Positions 8,500 through 17,880 of a stretch of DNA of 17,880 bases are shown piece after piece. The DNA is from Smittium mucronatum (Eukaryota; Kickxellomycota; Harpellomycetes; Harpellales; Legeriomycetaceae), in NCBI GenBank assembly GCA_001953115.1, contig LSSL01002530.1:1-17880 (forward strand), read 5' to 3'. The position numbers and the translations under genes are program-made. Positions within the stretch are counted from its first letter, which is position 1. Every line of letters starts with the position of its first letter. The notes under the pieces are model-generated. The model had not been told where the DNA came from. It did not search any database and worked only from the letters and a program-made list of their open reading frames with translations.

Positions 8500-8850
8500 T
8501 TATTAATGCTTACCATAGAAGCTCCAATTAATTGAATAAAAATGCTATGGTATTCACATGGAACTAAAATTCTATACCCTAATACAAAAAAATTTAATCG
8601 TACGTTTAATTAATATTTTTTATAAAAAGCCCAAAATTTTTTTCTAAAAAGTTCGATTTTTTTTTAAAAAAACTCAAAAGGATCTGTAAAAGGCTCAATG
8701 TGATTTTTAAAAGTTTCAAATTAAAAATTTAAATGATTAAATATAATTTGCAAAAATCCTGATCGAGTTCGTAAAGATTCTAATTAAGAATGTAAATATC
8801 CCAATTAAAATTGAATAAGGTTCAACGCTGTCTGTAAATGCTAAATATAT
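8500..8850 (-). repeat. Right TIR of transposon copy 2
   Basis: On the minus strand from about 8825 it reads TTGAACCTTATTCAATTTTA, then an AATTATATTTAATCATTTAA block, then ACTTTTAAAAATCACATTGA and a TATTAATTAAACGTACGATT block. This is the same order as the left TIR at 6830-7290, with roughly three quarters identity by eye. It keeps the 21-22-bp beat of AACC/GAGCC cores. The transposase stop codon lies about 50 bp inside its inner end. Confidence 0.65.
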
Positions 8851-11800
8851 AATGAAGATTAACACAATTCATGAAGCTTTTAAAAAATCTAAAAAACAAT
8901 ACAGTCGAAAATTGGGGCGATTTTTCAAAGTATGAAAGTACATAAGCAAAAATGTCAAAAAGTACTTTAAACGTGAATGAAAGCTGGTTCGATGGGTATG
9001 ATTATTTTCACCTTATACAACTAATTTCATTGGGCTATTAAACATAAAAATAAAAAATTTAAGATAAATGGAAAAACAAACCTTAATGTTTTATAATAAA
9101 AATTATGTCTTATGATGAATTTTTAAAAAAGTCCTAACTTCTTATAATGAGTCTTAATGAAATGGTATATCTAATATAAAATAAAGAGTATTATCTGTTA
9201 TTTTAGAATATTTAAAATTTAAAGTTTCAAGTATAATGGTAAATTTTGGAAAGTGAGATTAAGGATATTTTAATAAAATATTTAATTTACTGAAGGAGTT
9301 ATAATTAGAGACATTTAACGATCTTGGGAGTTATTTTAGTTATAATTTTATTTTATCTGTAAAAATACAACCAAATCGATAGTTTCAGTGATATATATTT
9401 TTAAATATTTTTCTAAAGAATAAAAATGCTACCATGCTCATGGTTTTTTTTGAAAAAACTTAAAAAACAGACTTAATTGAAATCAGACTAATTTTTTTTA
9501 AAAAATTAAGAAAACACAATATTTTTTTTTTTTTTATGTTCCTGTTTTAAGAATAATAGTTTTATCCTAAATAATGCCTTTTTTTAATATATATTATAAT
9601 AAATATTTTACAAAAAATGCTCAAAAAAAATATAGATCCCACTATTCTGAAAATAATGATGAAATATTTTACTGGTGATAATAAATTGTTAAAATATTTT
9701 CAATGTTTTGGAAGTGGTTTAAATGAATAAAATACTTAAAAATTAGCACAAGTTTACCGCCTTGAAAAAATAATAAAATTTGCATGTTTAAATGCCGAAT
9801 AATTTTGAAAAAAATACCAAAAAAAAAATTATGATAGATGGATATACTAAAATCATTGCTTATAGCATTACAAGAGACGCAAAAAAACCCCCCCCATATT
9901 ATTTTTTTTCTGGGATTAATTGGTATTTCAGCAATAGCTAGTTAGCAAATTTTATATATGAATTATCAGCTCTAGTATTATTAGAGGTATTATTGTCGTT
10001 TTTTTGCTTTTTGTTGTTGTATTTGTTTCATTAGATTAATATTAGACTTATTATTTTGTGATTTACCTTTTTCTGTCGCTATTTGAAACATTTTTTTTTT
10101 GATTTTATATTTGAATTTTAAGCCAATGCGCAAAAAAAAATTCAGTACTATACATTCGAATAAATAATCCTTTTGTTAATTAAAATGGTTAAATATCACT
10201 AAATTTTGCACCATTACTTTTTACTCATGATTTATTTAATTGGAAATTTATACGAGTTTAGTTTTTTAGGCTTTATATTATTGGTTTTTCTCTAATTTAA
10301 CTTATAATTTTGTTTTAAAAACCAATATATATAAATAATCTATTTTATCCCGTCATAAAAATATTGCATTAAACTGCCTTTCTGTATTTTTATAAAGTTT
10401 TTTAATTCATTTGATTAGACCAAAATCTAATTAAATACTTTTTGCAATTAGATTATAAAATTAATTATGAAAATTATTATTGTAAAATAATCTCTTCAAA
10501 ACTACTTTAAAGCCCTTACATACAATTTTAAATCAAAATTAAGCAAAGTTTTATTTTTTATTTTTTTGTGTTATAAAATTTAATGTTTTATAACACGTAT
10601 TCACTAATATCACAAGATTGCTAAATTTTTCATCGTTTTTTTTTAATTTAAACTTATTCCTCATACAAAGAATAAAAATAAAAATAAATTTTATATGGGA
10701 TCTAGCATTTTGAGATATAGAATAATATAAAGCTTACTTTATCTAGGCATAAAAAAATTTGCGATTTTTTGAAAAAATTGGTTTTGTGCCTCATTAAAAT
10801 TTTTTATTTAATAAAACGCGGATCTTTATTGGTCTTTTTTTTTAAAGGAAATTTCACTAAGAAAATTAAAAATTAACATTTAAATAGAAAATTGGTTTAA
10901 ATTTTCTCAATATTTATTTACTTAATTTGACCCATAAATGACTTTTTTATCTTCAAAAGAATAATTTGATTGCTACAAATAAAAATTTATTTGTTTTATA
11001 CTATGAATTTATTAAAAAAAAATCGTATTTTCTTTATTTTTTCTTAAAATTTTTCAGAAAAAATCAATTAATAAAACTAAAAAATTCTTCATTTAATTCA
11101 TCAAGTTTTTATTATAAACCTAGGCCTCATTTACCAACTCAGCCATTATGAAAAAGCCGAATTTTAACAATTCTGTGCTGATTTTAGAGTTAAAATGAAA
11201 AATAAGTTTTGATTAGTCAATCTATTTTGAAGCTAACAAACAAAAATAAATAAATAACAGCCATTTTAATAAATAATTCCATTAAGTACTATAATTTTTT
11301 TTGATATTTAACAGTGTGATGTACATAGATTTCGTATATTTTATTTTATCTAGTTTTAAAGAGGAATAAAAATTTAAATGATTGAAAGAGTGTTTTAAAC
11401 AAATAAAAAAAAGTTCAAATAAACCTTTTTTTGAAAGCTCTTTTCTATATAATTATATATATCCATGTATAAATTTTTTTTAGCATTACTATACTTATGT
11501 TTTTTTCTTGCTGATTAATAATTAGAAATAAGAAACCAATTATAATAAGCAATTTTTTCTAATTATGGAATGGAAGGAATTTTAGACTTGTTATTTTTTT
11601 CAATATTTTATATATTGTAAAATTTTATAATTTTAGTCATTTTATTACAGATATTATGTAATTTTTATCACAGAAATAGCTAGATGGATTAATTTTACAA
11701 TAACTAATAGCAAAAATATACTATAGTTTGGTTTAATTCGTAAAAGATTAAACCCAATCATCTAATTTATTTAAATTCCCGAATGAGGTTTTTTATCCTA

Positions 11801-13530
11801 ATATGTTTAAAATATAAAGAGAATCTAAATGTAAGAGGTTAAATATAAATCAATAGAAATGATTTTTATTGGAAAAAATCTAGGCTGAGTTAATTGAAGC
11901 TCAATAGCGAGCAAGAATCGAGTCACTTCATCTTCAAAACAGAGTATACAGTTGAAATTAGCTATTTTTCATTTAGCTATTTTAGAAATTTCAGTAAAAA
12001 ATGTTTATATTTTCTTTTTCAATTAAAAAATATATTAAAAATACATATTTGCTGTTTATTATCTGTGTAAAATTACCGATTGATAATCATAAATTAATAA
12101 AATAGAGGCTCAATAAATTTTTTTCTCCAGAAAGTTAAAATAAAAAACTGTTAATGAAATAAATAGTCTATTTGTATAAATACAATAAAAGAATTTACTT
12201 GTTATTTTATGCTCTCTATTGGATATTTTAAGCTCTAAATGGTGATAATATGCATAAAAATGGGATAGGGGGTAAAAATTAGAAATTATTTGGATAAAAA
12301 GTACTACGATCAAAAACGAATATATCTTAAATCTAAAAAATAGCGATATTTTCTCCCTCAAATTTAGACTAAATTTATCAATTGATAAATTTATATCAGA
12401 ATAGCCTCTTCAATTATTTAACAGAAGCACAGTCCAATTTCCGAGTTTAATTATGAAATATGAATTTTTTTAAAATAAAAACACTGTGATCATTAGTCAA
12501 TTTTTTTTAAAATTATTACAAGAAATTAAGAAAAATAGGATAAGATGATAAAATACAGTTTTACAGAAATAGCAATTCTTTTTAGAAAAAATCACGTTAT
12601 ATTGATAAATTATTGTTTTTTTAAACACTATATAACAATGGAATTCCTAGATTTGATAATACTAAACTATATTTTATATAAAAAAAAACATTTTTTTCAA
12701 AATAGCCCTCCATTTATATATTATCTAACTCATTTTTATAAAATTCAGCTAAAAAAAATAAAAAACTCCTGTTTCAAATAGAACTTGTATTTTTTTAAAA
12801 AAAACGACATATAATGATAAATTTGAATAAAGTTCAAATATTGAGATTATTAGATAAAAACAGCAATTTAACGAATTGGCTCCATTAAACCAACGAATCT
12901 ACTTTATATGGTATAAATTATCCAATAAATTATTATTTAAAATCATCTAATTTGATTTTTTATCAAAATAAAAAAAAATATCAAATAATAAATAAACCAT
13001 GCCTGTATTTTGTAAAAAAAAACAGAAAATAAAGTCCTATAGTGTTGAAATTGTATTTTTTTTTACTTTTCATAATGTAATATATCTTTGAGACTATTTT
13101 TAGTGATATTATAACATCTAATTTATAAAAAAATAATTTATAAGCATCGATTAAAATAAAATTTATCCCTATAAAATACAAAAAAAAATTCTAATCGATG
13201 ATCTATTTACAAATAAGAGGGAGTTCTTAAATCAATGATTTTTTTTATGGAATATGAATTCAAACAAGTAAGATACATATCTAAATAATATAAAATATTT
13301 AAAGCATACATAAAGATCGAGAGGTATTTTCGAATAGCATCTTATTGATTACTTGTTTAATAAAATCTTAAATTTGCATTTAAAAACTTTTTTCTGTATT
13401 TTATCTTTTATAAACCCCATTTTAAAAATAAACCAAATAATTTTTTTCACGATAAATTCTATATCTATTAAATATAATTATCAAAACACTGTAATATCTT
13501 TTGATAAACAGATTTTTGTATAATTTATTT
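8851..13530. other. 4.7-kb AT-rich region without recognisable genes
   Basis: The largest empty block. I read both strands and found only short frames and homopolymer tracts, including C8 at 9888-9895. Several 60-83-codon frames (10966-11151 plus, 12110-12361 minus, 12545-12781 plus, 12981-13181 minus) are rich in Phe, Ile, Lys, Asn and Tyr, as expected from translated AT-rich noise, and have no motif. Two short stretches look slightly more protein-like: 8883-9041 plus (TVENWGDFSKYES, one stop, then MSKSTLNVNESWFDGYDYF) and about 11885-11955 plus (AELIEAQ, stop, RARIESLHLQNRVYS). Neither is enough to call. Confidence 0.5.
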
Positions 13531-13589
13531 TAAAAAGATTTATATAAAATAATTCATTGTAAAAAGATTTATATAAAATAATTCATTGT
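13531..13589. repeat. 29-bp tandem repeat, two identical copies
   Basis: Two identical, adjacent 29-bp units (TAAAAAGATTTATATAAAAT followed by AATTCATTG), at 13531-13559 and 13560-13588. They sit exactly at the outer limit of the visible left inverted-repeat arm. The right arm shows one full copy in inverse orientation (17851-17880) before the window ends, so its repeat number there is unknown. Confidence 0.85.
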
Positions 13590-13670
13590 AAAAAACCAAA
13601 AAAAATTTCTAAAATTTTCTATAAATATCATTATAAAACTCTTTCGTATCACAATGGTATACAAAGAACA

Positions 13671-13706
13671 CGCACACACACACACACACACATGTGTGTG
13701 TGTGTT
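13671..13706. repeat. (CA)10(TG)6 palindromic microsatellite, left arm
   Basis: CG, then ten CA units, then six TG units directly joined at CATG. The last six CA and the six TG form a perfect 24-bp palindrome. Alternating purine-pyrimidine runs of this kind can adopt Z-DNA or extrude as a hairpin. The identical tract lies inverted in the right arm. Confidence 0.95.
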
Positions 13707-14170
13707 TTAAGTAAAAGTGATACTTAATTGGATGAGACTATTTTTAAGAGGTTTTGATATTTATTTGGTTGTGATTTTATTTTGTTGATTTCAAAACCCA
13801 AGTCTATGAGAAATAAAATATGAGTGTCTAATTTAATAGATTAATTTTTGGCAAATAAAATCAAACATAAAAAAAACAAGTTTAAACTAAAAATCCAATG
13901 TATATACTGAATTGTAGCTAATTTCATAATCTATAAACTATTTTTGAATTTAATAAAAACCATAAATAAGAATCTTTCTTTAAACATACTAAATCAAAAG
14001 TCAAAATTTATTATCGAAAAATAAAAAATAAACCCAGTTTAAAAATTGAAATAAAGATATTATACTCGAAAGGCTCAATATAAATACGAAAGTTAATAAT
14101 AACATACTCTATAAAATTAAAAAAAAATCCAAAATTTTTAATTGATAAATAAGCTAAATAAGTTAAAATT

Positions 14171-14409
14171 ATGATCGCTATTGCGATTGTCACTGCTGTT
14201 GCGATTACGATAGCAATATCTGCTGATGCTGTGATTAATATTGAATTGCACTACTATTTTTATTTAGATTTAAACTACTGATGTGATTGCTGTGGCTACT
14301 GCTGCTGTGACTGAGAAGTCCGCTGATGTTTTGATTGCGATTATCACTGCATTTTTTATTGCTATGTGTATTTCTGTTACGATTACTGAGTCTTTTTCGA
14401 TTGAGATTT
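14171..14409. repeat. GC-richer degenerate GATTGC/GCTGCT tract at inner arm edge
   Basis: The inner 240 bases of the arm break sharply from the surrounding composition. Words such as GCGATTGTCACTGCTGTTGC, GATTGCTGTGGCTACTGCTG and TTGATTGCGATTATCACTGC recur without a fixed period. An AT-rich spacer of about 40 bp (near 14240-14275) splits the tract in two. Read forward it translates as Ala/Ile/Val/Thr runs (for example IAIAIVTAVAITIAISADAV from 14174) with a stop between the two halves. Read in reverse it gives Asn/Arg/Ser runs. This looks like a degenerate simple-sequence expansion rather than a gene, but coding origin is not excluded. Confidence 0.6.
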
Positions 14410-15239
14410 CGATCGCTTTTTTTAAAATGGATTTTTTTAAATCACTTTTGTCATCATAAAATTATTATTATTTTCTATTTTCTATTTTCGTTTTTCGTTT
14501 TTTTAACAAATTAAATCCATGTTATACACATACCAAACAAGATTAATCTTTCTGGAAAATTATCTTTATCTACAATTAATATATACCTGGTTTAAGATTT
14601 TTAATATTATCGATTATATTATTAATTAGGACATAATTTTTATAAATATTTTAAGGGAAATTTATTCTTTTCTTTATGAAGCTATCACTTGCTATATATT
14701 TAGATCTTTCGAAATAAATTTCTGAGTTTGAAAATGGAAAACCTCTATGGTTATTAATTTAAATCTTTGTTAATATTTTTATTTTTACCGTATTAATAAT
14801 AAGTTTTGATGTTTTGGTGTTAATTTAGAATTATTATCGATTTTCATGAATCCAATTTTCTTTCAGAAATAAATATCTAAAATAAGATCGATTAATAACC
14901 CAAAGTTGATGCTGTCGAATATGAAATTTTTTTTTTGGAACTTTAGACAAATTTTTCAAAAGAAAAGTTTAATAATATAAGAATAAATTATTTTTTAAAG
15001 CGGGGAATTTTGTATTTTTTTCAAAGAATAAATCTATGAAGTTTATCGAGAAGAAAAGTTATTTGAGAATATTAAGGGTGTAATTTTTTTTTTAGCACAA
15101 ATTTGTGGTGATATAACTTGAAATATTTTCTCCAGCTTTTTTTATGGCCCGACGTAGGAAAAAGTTGGATTTTTTTGGGAATTTTCCCCCTAAATCCAAA
15201 AAATTAACAATATAAAGAAAAGTAAACTTATTTTTTCAA
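14410..15239. other. Left part of element centre, no supported gene
   Basis: No clear gene. If the downstream integrase was complete, its zinc-binding N-terminus should lie in the last few hundred bases here, but I could not find its HHCC pattern in any frame. Stops and homopolymers are dense. Confidence 0.45.
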
Positions 15240-16509
15240 TAAAATCAGAAACAGAATTTAAAATAATCGATTCAATTTTATTGGTATTAAAAGTGATCCA
15301 AGCGGAGAGTTTAATTATATTTTCCATGCTGTTGACAATTTCAGCCATTTAAATTGGATTTCGAAATTAAGAACGAAATCTGGAAATGAAGTTTTAAATA
15401 ACTTGAGTTTTTTATTATCACATTTTTATTATCTCATATATTAATCCAGATAAGCAAAGGAAGATAACTTTAAAATAAATAATTCATAGAATTTCAGATT
15501 GCCTTACAGGAAGCAATCCTTTATTTATAGCCCCAAGACACCCACAAAAAAAAGGGAAATTTTAGCAAACCCATGTAACAGTTTAATTTTGAATAAAAAT
15601 ACAGTGGAAGATACATGAGTGGAGAAGTGGGATATTTATTTCTATTATTTTATTTTAGTATCTTCTTCCATACTGTTTTTATGCTATGGGTTTATCAAAA
15701 AGGAGAGGTGTAGGAATGCCTTATTCGAAAGCTGCTTATTTAAAATAATCATCCACTCATGTTGGATATATTGATAATTATTATTTGATCCCAAATATGG
15801 ATGAATTTGTACCTTTATATTCTCAAAGTGGTCAAAGGATTGATGAAAAATTATTCGAAAATATTTCCGATACTCAGGAAATTAGCGGGTTGGAATTTAG
15901 TTTAACAGAGAATCCAAATATAACAGGGTTTCAAAACATGATAGCTGAAAAATTTGTAATTTACAGCGAAGACTTAGATCAAAGTCCTCAAAATCTAGAG
16001 GCTGAAAAGCTTTATCAATTTCAGCAAGAAACAGAATTATATCTCAAGAGAAAATGAATCAAGAAAACAGTATTAGGATTCTGGGATATGAACAGGGAGA
16101 AAAAGTAAAAATTAAAATACCAAAAAAAGATCAAATATAATCAGGGATAAGTTTTTATTATATAAATACTTGAAAAATACTGGTATTTTTATAAAGTTGG
16201 AGCGAATTTTGGAAATATTGATAAAATTTTCACAAAAAACATCTTTATCCATTAATAATATAATATTTCATAAGTATTACAAATTTAAGCAAATCTTTAA
16301 GCACTGCATTTAGGAAATCTTCGGGTAAAATTGAGATTAGAGATAAAATGCACGTGAAAATGCAGATGTGTTAAAATAAATTAAATTTCAAAAGAAAAAA
16401 TGAACGGTTCGCAATTTATTGCCATCCGGAGAACGATCATACATGCAGAAATGATAATTTTGGTAATTTTAGTAGCCATATTGAATCAGTCAAAAATAAA
16501 ATGGTTTAA
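15240..16509 (+). pseudogene. rve-type integrase pseudogene (KRBA2/SCAND3-like) with Cys-rich tail
   Basis: Decayed integrase, reconstructed only as colinear fragments. SETEFKII (15245 on) sits where the family has EFN-x-R-x-QIDLID. SDPSGEFNYIFHAVDNFSHL, followed by NWISKLRTKSGNEV (15292-15396), matches the core. PDKQRK (Asp 15449-15451) stands where SDNGRE is expected, and APRHPQKKG (15530-15556) for RPRHPQ-x-QG. LLPYCFYAMGLSKRRGVGMP, followed by YSKAAYLK, matches the family's helix ending in MN-x-S and PYE. A TAA at 15746-15748 interrupts. The frame then stays open to 16057. Next, overlapping at ATGA (16054), comes GYEQGEKVKIKIPKKDQI (family GD-x-V-x-x-x-IP-x-xDR). YKVGANFGNIDKIFTKN (16190 on) and a Cys-rich tail, CRCVK and CHPENDHTCRN (16420 on, stop 16507-16509), complete the family order. 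At least three frameshifts and several stops make it inactive. The order of eight family blocks is the main support. Confidence 0.65.
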
Positions 16510-16796
16510 AATATAAAACTATCATTAAAATTTAAATTTTATTTCGTTAAATAAAAAGATCTATAAAAATTAAGAAAAGCTAAACTTTTGGATCAAAATA
16601 AAGAAAAGCTAAACTTTTATATCAAAATAAAGAAAGAAGAATAAAATATTAAAAAATCTATTATAATTATATTTTATAAAAAAAATAAATGTGATTAAAA
16701 ATTCATAAATATTTTATCAAAAAAAATAAATTAAAAAGCTAATTTACACGCCTAATAAATTAGAAAACATAGAAAATTAAGATACAAAGAATGACT
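16510..16796. other. AT-rich spacer, no gene seen
   Basis: Apart from the 29-bp tandem repeat this stretch is A/T-rich noise with dense stops on both strands. Confidence 0.5.
16572..16629. repeat. 29-bp tandem repeat, two copies
   Basis: Two adjacent units beginning AAGAAAAGCTAAACTTTT at 16572 and 16601. They are identical except for two bases after the TTTT. A partial third copy starts at 16630. The sequence is unrelated to the 29-bp repeat at 13531, although the unit length is the same. Confidence 0.8.
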
Positions 16797-16979
16797 AAAA
16801 AGATTTTTTAGCAAAAATATTGCATCTCAAGTAAAATTTCCTATCATAACCACATTAGAAGCACAAAAAAATAAGGGTCATCGATTATAAAACATCCGTA
16901 CAATCCAGAAAACAAGAAGGAAATCGAAAAAACCCTTAGTTACTATATTGAAAATTCAAAACAACATTACCCAAAGTAA
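16797..16979 (+). pseudogene. Second integrase-like scrap
   Basis: One frame, broken by TAG near 16809 and TAA at 16872-16874, ends at TAA 16977-16979. Its last 35 codons contain KHPYNPENKKEIEK followed by TLSYYIENS. This resembles the integrase segment RPY-x-PQ-x-xG-x-(V/I)ER-x-x-x-TL that carries the catalytic Glu; if so, the Glu pair at EIEK would be the position, with about three residues missing before TL. The fragment lies only about 50 bp from the inner edge of the right arm and 290 bp downstream of the first integrase pseudogene. Since that pseudogene already has its own HPQ block, this would be a separate element. A match this short could be chance. Confidence 0.3.
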
Positions 16980-17030
16980 ATTTGACCACAAAATTTATTT
17001 CAGAATAATCATCGAAATCATCTACATTCA

Positions 17031-17880
17031 AAATCTCAATCGAAACAGCCTCAGTAATCGTAACAGAAATACACATAGCAATAAAAAATGCAGTGATAAT
17101 CGCAATCAAAACATCAGCGGACTTCTCAGTCACAGCAGCAGTAGCCACAGCAATCACATCAGTAGTTTAAATCTAAATAAAAATAGTAGTGCAATTCAAT
17201 ATTAATCACAGCATCAGCAGATATTGCTATCGTAATCGCAACAGCAGTGACAATCGCAATAGCGGTCATAATTTTAACTTATTTAGCTTATTTATCAATT
17301 AAAAATTTTGGATTTTTTTTTAATTTTATAGAGTATGTTATTATTAACTTTCGTATTTATATTGAGCCTTTCGAGTATAATATCTTTATTTCAATTTTTA
17401 AACTGGGTTTATTTTTTATTTTTCGATAATAAATTTTGACTTTTGATTTAGTATGTTTAAAGAAAGATTCTTATTTATGGTTTTTATTAAATTCAAAAAT
17501 AGTTTATAGATTATGAAATTAGCTACAATTCAGTATATACATTGGATTTTTAGTTTAAACTTGTTTTTTTTATGTTTGATTTTATTTGCCAAAAATTAAT
17601 CTATTAAATTAGACACTCATATTTTATTTCTCATAGACTTGGGTTTTGAAATCAACAAAATAAAATCACAACCAAATAAATATCAAAACCTCTTAAAAAT
17701 AGTCTCATCCAATTAAGTATCACTTTTACTTAAAACACACACACACATGTGTGTGTGTGTGTGTGTGCGTGTTCTTTGTATACCATTGTGATACGAAAGA
17801 GTTTTATAATGATATTTATAGAAAATTTTAGAAATTTTTTTTGGTTTTTTACAATGAATTATTTTATATAAATCTTTTTA
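17031..17880 (-). repeat. Right arm of 850-bp inverted repeat, runs off window
   Basis: Reverse complement of 13560-14409 with three mismatches by eye. It contains the inverted GC-richer tract (17031-17270), the 60-codon frame (17247-17429, plus), the CA/TG microsatellite (17734-17769) and one copy of the 29-bp unit (17851-17880), where the window ends. Frames at 16936-17157 (minus) and 16948-17205 (plus) straddle the inner edge and read through the low-complexity tract. Neither is convincing as a gene. Confidence 0.95.

Larger units (their letters stand above)
6830..8850 (+). mobile_element. Tc1/mariner/IS630-type transposon copy 2, long TIRs
   Basis: About 2.0 kb with the same plan as copy 1: left TIR (about 6830-7290), transposase pseudogene (7360-8447), right TIR (about 8500-8850). 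It lies in the same orientation as copy 1, which ends about 1.4 kb upstream. The transposase is less decayed than in copy 1, so this insertion is probably younger. The two copies share an identical 18-bp word in their left TIRs (GAACCTTTTACAAATCAA at 3525-3542 and 6943-6960). Exact termini and target duplication were not resolved. Confidence 0.72.
13560..14409 (+). repeat. Left arm of 850-bp inverted repeat
   Basis: I compared this with the reverse complement of 17031-17880 line by line. I found only three mismatches (14175, 14391 and 14394) and no gaps, including an equal number of CA/TG units in the microsatellite. Similarity stops abruptly after 14409. The outer end may extend further left, but the partner sequence is beyond the window. 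A 60-codon minus-strand frame (14193-14011) is present here and again at 17247-17429, differing at one residue. It has a hydrophobic Ile/Phe-rich translation and no recognisable domain, so I do not call it a gene. Confidence 0.95.
13560..17880. mobile_element. Large inverted-repeat element around a decayed integrase
   Basis: Two 850-bp arms in inverse orientation (13560-14409 and 17031-17880, paired coordinates summing to 31440) enclose 2621 bp. The centre holds a pseudogene of a retroviral-type integrase (15240-16509) and a second integrase-like scrap (16797-16979). Integrase-bearing DNA transposons with terminal inverted repeats are known (Ginger and Maverick/Polinton types), so the simplest reading is the wreck of such an element. 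Two facts leave doubt. The arms are almost identical while the centre is badly decayed, and the right arm runs off the window, so neither true termini nor a target duplication can be seen. Alternatives are a later inverted duplication, gene conversion between arms, or a mis-assembled fold-back. Confidence 0.5.

Noticed and set aside
12110..13181. Three open frames (12110-12361 minus, 12545-12781 plus, 12981-13181 minus)
   Set aside because: Phe/Ile/Asn/Lys/Tyr-rich translations typical of AT-rich noise, with no motif or neighbour to support them.
14011..14193. 60-codon frame found in both inverted arms (also 17247-17429)
   Set aside because: Its presence in both arms only reflects the duplication; Ile/Phe-rich translation without a domain. 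It could be a small membrane peptide, but nothing supports that.
16936..17205. Overlapping frames on both strands at the inner edge of the right arm
   Set aside because: Both read through the low-complexity GC-richer tract and cross the arm boundary, so neither is a conserved unit.

Overview
This window is extremely AT-rich (roughly four bases in five, judged by eye), full of A/T homopolymers, and I find no convincing intact gene, tRNA or rRNA. Every recognisable protein similarity is to a decayed mobile element or a broken coding remnant. The composition, the gene-poor layout, the Tc1/mariner/IS630-type DDE transposases and the integrase remnant with a Cys-rich tail fit an expanded, transposon-laden microsporidian genome (Edhazardia- or Anncaliia-like). 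That placement is an inference of about 50% confidence; any other very AT-rich eukaryote remains possible.

Layout. 1-160 is an unusually GC-rich tract with a short tandem repeat. 729-818 is a 30-bp tandem repeat. 1960-2733 (minus) is a multiply frameshifted coding remnant with a faint class II aminoacyl-tRNA synthetase/OB-fold flavour. 3265-5460 and 6830-8850 are two copies of one transposon family in the same orientation. Each has a broken DDE transposase flanked by long (about 350-500 bp) terminal inverted repeats, and those repeats are built from degenerate units spaced 21-22 bp apart. 5876-6127, between the two copies, is a weak acidic coding remnant. 8851-13530 is about 4.7 kb of AT-rich sequence in which I see no gene.

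13560-17880 is a large inverted-repeat structure. Two 850-bp arms (13560-14409 and 17031-17880) differ at only three positions by eye. They enclose a 2.6-kb centre carrying a heavily decayed retroviral-type (rve) integrase of the KRBA2/SCAND3-like group (15240-16509) and, next to the right arm, a second integrase-like scrap (16797-16979). The window stops inside the right arm, so the outer end of the structure is not seen.

Nothing here appears to work together as a living pathway. The unusual features are the helically phased TIR repeats of the two transposons, and the contrast between near-identical inverted arms and a wrecked integrase between them.
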